From Entelurus aequoreus (taxonomy: Eukaryota > Chordata > Actinopteri > Syngnathiformes > Syngnathidae), in contig NC_084743.1 of assembly GCF_033978785.1 (NCBI RefSeq), positions 17,866,360 through 17,930,359 on the forward strand: DNA of 64,000 nucleotides. The letters are read 5' to 3'. Below are positions 23,901 to 35,900 of the stretch, one piece after another. The notes below the pieces were generated by a model, which saw only the letters and a program-made list of their open reading frames with translations, did no database searches and was not told the origin of the DNA. Within the stretch, counting starts at the first letter, position 1. Every line of letters starts with the position of its first letter. The translations under genes and the position numbers were made by a program.

Positions 23901-26900
23901 AGCAGCAAAGAAAAGTGTGAGCTAGCTATTTTTTAAATCACAAACTACATAACATCTCGGAGAAGCTTTCCGCTTTGCAAGGCGAAAATAAACACCCAGT
24001 TATGCCTCGTGTTCAATAACCACAGACTAAAATAGTGTTCACCTAGGAACCTTCTCACCTTAGTGAAGCAGCAAAGAAAAGTGTGAGCTAGCTATTTTTT
24101 AAATCACACAAATCACAAACTACATAACATCTCGGAGAAGCTTTCCGCTTTGCAAGGCGAAAATAAACACCCAGTTATGCCTCGTGTTCAATAACCACAG
24201 ACTAAAATAGTGTTCACCTAGAAACCTTCTCACCTTAGTTAAGCAGCAAAGAAAAGTGTGAGCTAGCTATTTTTTAAATCACACAAATCACAAACTTGAT
24301 AACATCTCGGAGAAGCTTTCCGCTTTGCAAGGCGAAAGTAAACACCCAGTTATGCCTCGTGTTCAATAACCACGGACTAAAATAGTGTTCACATAGAAAC
24401 GTTCTCACCTTAATTAAGCAGCAAAGAAAAGTGTGAGCTAGCTATTTTTTAAATCACACAAATCACAAACTGGATAACATCTCGGAGAAGCTTTCCGCTT
24501 TGCAAGGCGAAAGTAAACACCCAGTTATGCCTCGTGTTCAATAACCACAGACTAAAATAGTGTTCACCTAGAAACATTCTCACCTTAATTAAGCAGCAAA
24601 GAAAAGTGTGAGCTAGCTATTTTTTAAATCACACAAATCACAAACTGGATAACATCTCGGAGAAGCTTTCCTCTTTGCAAGGCGAAAAGAAACACCCAGT
24701 TATGCCTCGTGTTCAATAACCACAGACCACCTAGCAACTTTCTCATCTTATTTAAGAAGCAAAGAAAAGTGTGAGCTAGCTATTTTTTAATCACACAAAT
24801 CACAAACTGGATAACATCTCGGAGAAGCTTTCCGCTTTGCAAGGCGAAAGTAAACACCCAGTTATGCTTCGTGTTCAACAACCACAGAACCGAGCATGTG
24901 TTCACCTCTGAACCTTCTCATCTTAGTTAAGCAACAAAGAAAAGTGTGAGCTAGCTATTTTTTAATCACACAAATCACAAACTCGGAGAAGCTTTCCGCT
25001 ATGCAAGGCGAAATTAAACACCCGGTTATGCCTCGTGTTCAATAACCACAGACTAAAATAGTGTTCACCTAGAAACCTTCTCATCTTAGTGAAGCAGCAA
25101 AGAAAAGTGTGAGCTAGCTATTTTTTAAATCACACAAATCACAAACTGGATAACATCTCGGAGAAGCTTTCCGCTTTGCAAGGCGAAATTACAAACACCC
25201 TTTTGAATTTTAATTAATCTCGATTAATCACACTAAAATACTTGCTAGCATGATTTCAATTCACTGAAAAAAACACCAATATTTTGACACAAATGCAATT
25301 TTATTGTCATAACGTCATACACAAACATTTTTAAATGTTTTACTTGCATGTTATTTAGACCACAAGGAAGTGTTTTAAATGTATAAAAAAAATCATAATA
25401 TGACCCTTTTAAAATTGTCATTATTTAAATCATTGAATACATGACTAAATCATGAATAAATACATGAGATCAGTATCGAAATTGATTTCGGCCGATCTGA
25501 CTCATGGATGATCGGCATTGAAATCTGCATCATAAATCCCAGATGGGAACATCCCTAATTTGGGTTTTCGCCTACAATCGTAAATATTTAGACCAGGGCT
25601 GCCCAAAGTGGGGGCCGGGGGCTAAAATCTGCCCGTGTGGTTTTGTATGGCCCACCGCAGACTGTCTTCGCAAAAATGTAAACATTTTCATACCCTTTTA
25701 GTGTCACACAATCATTGACGGCAAGTCCGCAGGGCTAACAAGTTGCCATCTGTTGAACGTGATGCTCCCAACTACCTTAAATATTAGTGGTATGGGATGA
25801 AATGTGTTTGGTACATTTTCACTTTGGCCCCTTGGAGGCACCAAGTTTGGGTGCCCCTGATATAGACAAGACAAAGCAGGAAGTTGCACACAAACACAAC
25901 TGACAGCAGTGGAAAAAAAAACATGACCCCCCTTGATATTGGAGCCCCTTCTAAAATAGCATTCAAGCTCACTTTATCCTGTCTGTTTGACTCCCTGGTT
26001 TGTCACAGTTGCAGAACCATACCCGCTGGCTGTGGTGGACAATGAAGTGGTTCCTCCCGCGGTGGTTCGCATTGTGGACCTGGCGTGCGGACGGGAGCAC
26101 AGCCTGGCACTGTCAGCCCAGAATGAGCTGTGGGCTTGGGGCAGCGGCTGTCAGCTGGGCCTGGTCACCAGCAACTTTCCTGTCTGGAAACCCCAAAAGG
26201 TCACTAAATGCAACACTGATTTATGTTCTCTATTGGAGTTTTTATGGAGTCATTTTGTAAAGCACGATTTGTGGTTGTTGAAGTGTTTAGTCAGTGGATT
26301 GAAAAAGTACTTCCACATTTGAGTCATATCGAGAACCACAAATAAAGGTACATATTTTATTGGGATTTGACATAAAAGACCAACACAAAGCGGCACATAA
26401 TTGTGAAGTTGAAGGAAAATTACTAGGGATGTCCGATAATGGCTTTTTGCCGATATCCGATATTCCGATATTGTCCAACTCTTTAATTACCGATACCGAT
26501 ATCAACGGATACCGATATCAACCGATATATACAGTCGTGGAATTAACACATTATTATGTCTAATTTGGACAACCAGGTATGGTGAAGATAAGGTACTTTT
26601 TTTTAAAAATGATAAAATAAAATAAGATAAATAAATTAAAAACATTTTCTTGAATAAAAAAGAAAGTAAAACAATATAAAAACAGTTACATAGAAACTAG
26701 TAATTAATGAAAATGAGTAACATTAACTGTTAAAGGTTAGTACTATTAGTGGACCAGCAGCACGCACAATCATGTGTGCTTACGGACTGTATCCCTTGCA
26801 GACTGTATTGATATATATTGATATATAATGTAGGAACCAGAATATTAATAACAGAAAGAAACAACCCTTTTGTGTGAATGAGGAGGGAGTTTTTTTGGGT

Positions 26901-29900
26901 TGGTGCATTAATTGTAAGTGTATCTTGTGTTTTTTATGTTGATTTCATTTTAAAAAAAAACAAAAAAAAACAACAACAAAAAAACGATGCCGATAATAAA
27001 AAAAACGATACCGATCATTTCCGATATTACATTTTAACGCATTTATCGCCCGATAATATCGGCAGGCCGATATTATCGGACATCCCTAAAAATTACCGTA
27101 TTTTTCAGACTATAAGGCGCACTTAAAATCCTTTCATTTTCTCAAAACTCGACAGTGCGCATTATAACCCAGGGTGCCTAATGTACGGAATAATTTTGGT
27201 TGTGCTTACCGACCTCAAAGCTATTTTATTTGATGCATGGTGAAATGATAAGTGTGCCCAGAAGAGGGCAGTCACACATAAGAGATACGTGTAGACTGCA
27301 ATATGACTCAAGTAAACAACACCAACATTTGATATGTTCCATTGAAAATATAGAACATTACACACGGCGCTCAAAAATCCATCAAAATGTTTTAGTAGGA
27401 CTTTAGTAAGCTATGAAGCCGCACCGCTTGATGGATTGTACTCTGCTTCAATATAGGAGTATTATTATGGTGTGTGTATGAGGTAAGACATATTATCTGG
27501 CAATTTGTTTCACAATATTATGCAAAAGCAACTTTTCTTAGCTTCTGGTACCTGCTGATCTGTATTTGTTGAAGTAGAGCACACAATTCCTGAACAGGCT
27601 GAATATTTTGAAGTTGGAACAGTTTGAATCAGATGAAAATGTGGGAATTATGAAACTTTGAAAAATGTCCCATTGATTTCAATGGGAACTTCCCAAATAT
27701 TTGTGAATTTCGGGAAAAGCAACTTTCCCGTCTGGAAACCCCAAAAGGTCACTAAATGCAACACTGAATTATGTTCTCTATTGGAGTTTTTATGGAGTCA
27801 TTTTGTAAAGCACGATTTGTGGTTGTTGAAGTGTTTAGTCAGTGGCTTGAAAAAGTACTTCCACATTTGAGTCATATCGAGAACCACAAATAAAGGTACA
27901 TATTTTATTGGGATTTGACATAAAAGACCAACACAAAGCGGCACATAATTGTGAAGTTGAAGGAAAATTACTAGGGATGTCCGATAATGGCTTTTTGCCG
28001 ATATCCGATATTCCGATATTGTCCAACTCTTTAATTACCGATACCGATATCAACCGATACCGATATCAACCGATATATACAGTCGTGGAATTAACAAATT
28101 ATTATGCCTAATTTGGACAACCAGGTATGGTGAAGATAAGGTACTTTTTTTAAAAATGAATCAAATAAAATAAGATAAATTAATTAAAAACATTTTCTTG
28201 AATAAAAAAGAAAGTAAAACAATATAAAAACAGTTACATAGAAACTAGTAATTAATGAAAATGAGTAACATTAACTGTTAAAGGTTAGTACTATTAGTGG
28301 ACCAGCAGCACGCACAATCATGTGTGCTTACGGACTGTATCCCTTGCAGACTGTATTGATATATATTGATATATAATGTAGGAACCAGAATATTAATAAC
28401 AGAAAGAAACAACCCTTTTGTGTGAATGAGGAGGGAGGTTTTTTGGGTTGGTACATTAATTGTAAGTGTATCTTGTGTTTTTTATGTTGATTTAATTAAA
28501 AAAAACAACAACAAAAAAACGATACCGATAATTAAAAAAACGATACCGATCATTTCCGATATTACATTTTAACGCATTTATCGGCCGCATTTTCCCTAAA
28601 AATTACCGTATTTTTCAGACTATAAGGCGCACTTAAAATCCTTTCATTTTCTCAAAACTCGACAGTGCGCCTTATAACCCAGGGTGCCTAATGTACGGAA
28701 TAATTTTGGTTGTGCTTACCGACCTCAAAGCTATTTTATTTGATACATGGTGAAATGATAAGTGTGCCCAGAAGAGGGCAGTCACACATAAGAGATACGT
28801 GTAGACTGCAATATGACTCAAGTAAACAACACCAACATTTGATATGTTCCATTGAAAATATAGAACATTACACACGGCGCTCAAAAATCCATCAAAATGT
28901 TTTAGTAGGACTTTAGTAAGCTATGAAGCCGCACCGCTTGATGGATTGTACTCTGCTTCAATATAGGAGTATTATTATGGTGTGTGTATGAGGTAAGACA
29001 TATTATCTGGCAATTTGTTTCACAATATTATGCAAAAGCAACTTTTCTTAGCTTCTGGTACCTGCTGATCTGTATTTGTTGAAGTAGAGCACACAATTCC
29101 TGAACAGGCTGAATATTTTGAAGTTGGAACAGTTTGAATCAGATGAAAATGTGGGAATTATGAAACTTTGAAAAATGTCCCATTGATTTCAATGGGAACT
29201 TCCCAAATATTTGTGAATTTCGGGAAAAGCAACTTTCCCGTCTGGAAACCCCAAAAGGTCACTAAATGCAACACTGAATTATGTTCTCTATTGGAGTTTT
29301 TATGGAGTCATTTTGTAAAGCACGATTTGTGGTTGTTGAAGTGTTTAGTCAGTGGATTGAAAAAGTACTTCCACATTTGAGTCATATCGAGAACCACAAA
29401 TAAAGGTACATATTTTATTGGGATTTGACATAAAAGACCAACACAAAGCGGCACATAATTGTGAAGTTGAAGGAAAATTACTAGGGATGTCCGATAATGG
29501 CTTTTTGCCGATATCCGATATTCCGATATTGTCCAACTCTTTAATTACCGATACCGATATCAACCGATACCGATATCAACCAATACCGATATATACAGTC
29601 GTGGAATTAACACATTATTATGTCTAATTTGGACAACCAGGTATGGTGAAGATAAGGTACTTTTTAAAAAAAATTATAAAATAAAATAAGATAAATAAAT
29701 TAAAAACATTTTCTTGAATAAAAAAGAAAGTAAAACAATATAAAAACAGTTACATAGAAACTAGTAATTAATGAAAATGAGTAACATTAACTGTTAAAGG
29801 TTAGTACTATTAGTGGACCAGCAGCACGCACAATCATGTGTGCTTACGGACTGTATCCCTGCAGACTGTATTGATATATATTGATATATAATGTAGGAAC

Positions 29901-32900
29901 CAGAATATTAATAACAGAAAGAAACAACCCTTTTGTGTGAATGAGGAGGGAGGTTTTTTGGGTTGGTGCATTAATTGTAAGTGTATCTTGTGTTTTTTAT
30001 GTTGATTTAATTAAAAAAAATAAAAAAAACGATACTGATACCGATAATAAAAAAACCGATACCGATAATTTCCGATATTACATTTTAACGCATTTAACGA
30101 TATTATCGGACATCCCTAAAAATTACCGTATTTTTCAGACTATAAGGCGCACTTAAAATCCTTTCATTTTCTCAAAACTCGACAGTGCGCCTTATAACCC
30201 GGTGCCCCTAATGTACGGAATAATTTTGGTTGTGCTTACCGACCTCGACGCTATTTTATTTGGCACATGGGGAAATGACAAGTGTGCCCAGAAGAGGGCA
30301 GTCACACATAAGAGATACGTGCACTGCAAAAAGTCAGTTTTCAAAAACAAGAAAACAAAAACAAAAATGAGGGGTATTTTATTTGAACTAAGCAAAATTA
30401 TCTGCCAATAGAACAAGAAAATTCGGCTTGTCAAGACTTTCCAAAACAAGTAAAATTAGCTAACCTCAATGAACTCCAAAATACCTTAAAATAAGTATAT
30501 TCTCACTAATAACAAGTGCACTTTTCTTGGTAGAAAAAAAAGAGACTTTTTTGCTCAATATGTTGAAAAATATTCTTAAATTAAGTAAATGCTCGTGCCA
30601 TTATCTTGACATAATGATATATGTGCTCAGCATCATGATTTTTTTTTTCATGCTTCAAGTAAGAAATTATTACTTTAAAAAAGTAGTTTTATACTTGTGA
30701 GTAGGGATGTCCGATAATATCGGCCTGCCGATATTATCGGCTTATAAATGCGTTAAAATGTAATATCGGAAATTATCGGTATCTGTTTTTTTTATTATCG
30801 GTATCTTTGTTTTTTGTTTTGTTTTTTTTATCAAATCAACTTTAAAAACACAAGATACACTTACAATTAATGCACCAACCCAAAAAACCTCCCTCCTCAT
30901 TCACACAAAAGGGTTGTTTCTTTCTGTTATTAATATTCTGGTTCCTACATTATATATCAATATATATCAATACAGTCTGCAAGGGATACAGTCCGTAAGC
31001 ACACATGATTGTGCGTGCTGCTGGTCCACTAATAGTACTAACCTTTAACAGTTAATGTTACTCATTTTCATTAATTACTAGTTTCTATGTAACTGTTTTT
31101 ATATTGTTTTACTTTCTTTTTTATTCAAGAAAATGTTTTTAATTTATTTATCTTATTTTATTTTATAATTTTTTTTAAAAAGTACCTTATCTTCACCATA
31201 CCTGGTTGTCCAAATTAGACATAATAATGTGTTAATTCCACGACTGTATACATCATTTGATATCAGTATCGGTAATTAAAGAGTTGGACAATATCAGATA
31301 TCGACAAAAAGCCATTATCGGACATCCCTACTTGTGAGTGTTGATGACACATCTTTGCAACAGTTGATATTCTAGTTTCAAGCACTCAATATAGGTCATC
31401 AAATCTCAGCAACAAGCTGTAATATCTTACTGAGATCATTTAGGACCAAAACCCTTAAAACAAGTAAAACACTCTAACATAAAATCTGCTTAGTGAGAAG
31501 AATTATCTTTTCAGACAGAAAATAAGCAAATATCACCCTTATTTGAGATATTTAATCTTACTTAGATTTCAGTTTTTGCAGTGCACTGTGTCTGCTTGTA
31601 AGTACTCCATGATTGTGCGCTGCCGAACATGCTCCTCCGCTCGCAAAACCAGCAATGTCACGACGTGATGACGCGCCGTCATGCCCGGGACCCGGTACTT
31701 TTCAAACAGTGTATAGTACCGTTTTTGATTCATTAGTACCGCGATACTATACTAGTACCGGTATACCGTACAACCCTACTTTAAACACACACTCTCCAGC
31801 GTCAAACCTGGTGGTGGCTGTGTGGCACTTTCCTCCAGCGAGGACGGGGAAGATGGTCAGTGTTGATGAAATACAGGGCAATCCTGCTGGAGTGGGGCGG
31901 CTACAATGGAATGGTTACCACAAAATAGACCTGTCAAAGTCCAGACCTGAATCCAATCGGGAGTCTTTGGCCACACTCTCCATCTAATCTGACTGAGCTG
32001 GAGCTGTTTAACAAAGAGAAATAGGCAAACATTTCAGTTCCTCCATGTGCACAGCTGCTCCAGACCTAGATTGCGGCTGTAACTGCAGCGACTCAAAGAG
32101 ACCGAATACTTTTGTAAGCCACACACAAAATGAAAATCATGTCATATTTTGCTTTGACTTCACAATTGTGTGCCGCTTTGTGTTGGTCTCTGTATTTATA
32201 TACAATACAAACTAGGGATGTCCGATAATGGCTTTTTGCCGATATCCGATATGCCGATATTGTCCAACTCTTTAATTACCGATACCGATATCAACCGATA
32301 CCGATATCAACCGATATATACAGTCGTGGAATTAACACATTATTATGCCTAATTTGGACAACCAGGTATGGTGAAGATAAGGTACTTTTTTTAAAAATGA
32401 ATCAAATAAAATAAGATAAATTAATTAAAAACATTTTCTTGAATAAAAAAGAAAGTAAAACAATATAAAAACAGTTACATAGAAACTAGTAATTAATGAA
32501 AATGAGTAACATTAACTGTTAAAGGTTAGTACTATTAGTGGACCAGCAGCACGCACAATCATGTGTGCTTACGGACTGTATCCCTTGCAGACTGTATTGA
32601 TATATATTGATATATAATGTAGGAACCAGAATATTAATAACAGAAAGAAACAACCCTTTTGTGTGAATGAGGAGGGAGGTTTTTTGGGTTGGTACATTAA
32701 TTGTAAGTGTATCTTGTGTTTTTTATGTTGATTTAATTAAAAAAAACAACAACAAAAAAACGATACCGATAATTAAAAAAACGATACCGATCATTTCCGA
32801 TATTACATTTTAACGCATTTATCGGCCGCATTTTCCCTAAAAATTACCGTATTTTTCAGACTATAAGGCGCACTTAAAATCCTTTCATTTTCTCAAAACT

Positions 32901-35900
32901 CGACAGTGCGCCTTATAACCCAGGGTGCCTAATGTACGGAATAATTTTGGTTGTGCTTACCGACCTCAAAGCTATTTTATTTGATACATGGTGAAATGAT
33001 AAGTGTGCCCAGAAGAGGGCAGTCACACATAAGAGATACGTGTAGACTGCAATATGACTCAAGTAAACAACACCAACATTTGATATGTTCCATTGAAAAT
33101 ATAGAACATTACACACGGCGCTCAAAAATCCATCAAAATGTTTTAGTAGGACTTTAGTAAGCTATGAAGCCGCACCGCTTGATGGATTGTACTCTGCTTC
33201 AATATAGGAGTATTATTATGGTGTGTGTATGAGGTAAGACATATTATCTGGCAATTTGTTTCACAATATTATGCAAAAGCAACTTTTCTTAGCTTCTGGT
33301 ACCTGCTGATCTGTATTTGTTGAAGTAGAGCACACAATTCCTGAACAGGCTGAATATTTTGAAGTTGGAACAGTTTGAATCAGATGAAAATGTGGGAATT
33401 ATGAAACTTTGAAAAATGTCCCATTGATTTCAATGGGAACTTCCCAAATATTTGTGAATTTCGGGAAAAGCAACTTTCCCGTCTGGAAACCCCAAAAGGT
33501 CACTAAATGCAACACTGAATTATGTTCTCTATTGGAGTTTTTATGGAGTCATTTTGTAAAGCACGATTTGTGGTTGTTGAAGTGTTTAGTCAGTGGATTG
33601 AAAAAGTACTTCCACATTTGAGTCATATCGAGAACCACAAATAAAGGTACATATTTTATTGGGATTTGACATAAAAGACCAACACAAAGCGGCACATAAT
33701 TGTGAAGTTGAAGGAAAATTACTAGGGATGTCCGATAATGGCTTTTTGCCGATATCCGATATTCCGATATTGTCCAACTCTTTAATTACCGATACCGATA
33801 TCAACCGATACCGATATCAACCAATACCGATATATACAGTCGTGGAATTAACACATTATTATGTCTAATTTGGACAACCAGGTATGGTGAAGATAAGGTA
33901 CTTTTTAAAAAAAATTATAAAATAAAATAAGATAAATAAATTAAAAACATTTTCTTGAATAAAAAAGAAAGTAAAACAATATAAAAACAGTTACATAGAA
34001 ACTAGTAATTAATGAAAATGAGTAACATTAACTGTTAAAGGTTAGTACTATTAGTGGACCAGCAGCACGCACAATCATGTGTGCTTACGGACTGTATCCC
34101 TGCAGACTGTATTGATATATATTGATATATAATGTAGGAACCAGAATATTAATAACAGAAAGAAACAACCCTTTTGTGTGAATGAGGAGGGAGGTTTTTT
34201 GGGTTGGTGCATTAATTGTAAGTGTATCTTGTGTTTTTTATGTTGATTTAATTAAAAAAAATTAAAAAAACGATACTGATACCGATAATAAAAAAACCGA
34301 TACCGATAATTTCCGATATTACATTTTAACGCATTTAACGATATTATCGGACATCCCTAAAAATTACCGTATTTTTCAGACTATAAGGCGCACTTAAAAT
34401 CCTTTCATTTTCTCAAAACTCGACAGTGCGCCTTATAACCCGGTGCCCCTAATGTACGGAATAATTTTGGTTGTGCTTACCGACCTCGACGCTATTTTAT
34501 TTGGCACATGGGGAAATGACAAGTGTGCCCAGAAGAGGGCAGTCACACATAAGAGATACGTGCACTGCAAAAAGTCAGTTTTCAAAAACAAGAAAACAAA
34601 AACAAAAATGAGGGGTATTTTATTTGAACTAAGCAAAATTATCTGCCAATAGAACAAGAAAATTCGGCTTGTCAAGACTTTCCAAAACAAGTAAAATTAG
34701 CTAACCTCAATGAACTCCAAAATACCTTAAAATAAGTATATTCTCACTAATAACAAGTGCACTTTTCTTGGTAGAAAAAAAAGAGACTTTTTTGCTCAAT
34801 ATGTTGAAAAATATTCTTAAATTAAGTAAATGCTCGTGCCATTATCTTGACATAATGATATATGTGCTCAGCATCATGATTTTTTTTTTCATGCTTCAAG
34901 TAAGAAATTATTACTTTAAAAAAGTAGTTTTATACTTGTGAGTAGGGATGTCCGATAATATCGGCCTGCCGATATTATCGGCTTATAAATGCGTTAAAAT
35001 GTAATATCGGAAATTATCGGTATCTGTTTTTTTTATTATCGGTATCTTTGTTTTTTGTTTTGTTTTTTTTATCAAATCAACTTTAAAAACACAAGATACA
35101 CTTACAATTAATGCACCAACCCAAAAAACCTCCCTCCTCATTCACACAAAAGGGTTGTTTCTTTCTGTTATTAATATTCTGGTTCCTACATTATATATCA
35201 ATATATATCAATACAGTCTGCAAGGGATACAGTCCGTAAGCACACATGATTGTGCGTGCTGCTGGTCCACTAATAGTACTAACCTTTAACAGTTAATGTT
35301 ACTCATTTTCATTAATTACTAGTTTCTATGTAACTGTTTTTATATTGTTTTACTTTCTTTTTTATTCAAGAAAATGTTTTTAATTTATTTATCTTATTTT
35401 ATTTTATAATTTTTTTTAAAAAGTACCTTATCTTCACCATACCTGGTTGTCCAAATTAGACATAATAATGTGTTAATTCCACGACTGTATACATCATTTG
35501 ATATCAGTATCGGTAATTAAAGAGTTGGACAATATCAGATATCGACAAAAAGCCATTATCGGACATCCCTACTTGTGAGTGTTGATGACACATCTTTGCA
35601 ACAGTTGATATTCTAGTTTCAAGCACTCAATATAGGTCATCAAATCTCAGCAACAAGCTGTAATATCTTACTGAGATCATTTAGGACCAAAACCCTTAAA
35701 ACAAGTAAAACACTCTAACATAAAATCTGCTTAGTGAGAAGAATTATCTTTTCAGACAGAAAATAAGCAAATATCACCCTTATTTGAGATATTTAATCTT
35801 ACTTAGATTTCAGTTTTTGCAGTGCACTGTGTCTGCTTGTAAGTACTCCATGATTGTGCGCTGCCGAACATGCTCCTCCGCTCGCAAAACCAGCAATGTC

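Larger units (their letters stand above)
26171..30310 (+). repeat. Tandem duplication carrying the 3' end of exon c4 (units of 1548 and 1510 bp)
   Basis: The 29-base end of exon c4 (GCAACTTTCC to CCCCAAAAG) plus its donor and intron begins units at 26171, 27719 and 29229. Each unit holds the MITE and a truncated AAGGCGCACTT element. The second and third share a C where the exon has T in CTTTCCTG, and GAATTA instead of GATTTA in the intron, so the copies derive from one another. The third unit diverges at about 30320. Confidence 0.93.
28098..32338 (+). repeat. 4241-bp tandem duplication, copy 1
   Basis: Every landmark recurs exactly 4241 bases downstream, for example 28672/32913, 29229/33470, 30702/34943 and 31613/35854. 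I noticed one base difference, in an A/T run near 30020. The copy runs from inside the MITE at 27972 to inside the MITE at 32213. Confidence 0.93.

Noticed and set aside
21995..25195. Regular array as CRISPR
   Set aside because: Units of about 175 bases with no distinct short repeat and unique spacers, in a eukaryotic intron. The 28-bp and 77-bp arrays were rejected for the same reason.
27658..27870. Frames with NFPVWKPQK at 27658, 29168 and 33409 as genes or full exons
   Set aside because: Only the final 29 bases of exon c4 are copied, without its acceptor; the rest is intron.
31613..31987. 124-codon plus-strand frame, duplicated at 35854
   Set aside because: It spans a hAT end and a decayed Tc1 transposase. 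The real motif SPDLNPI is in a different frame.
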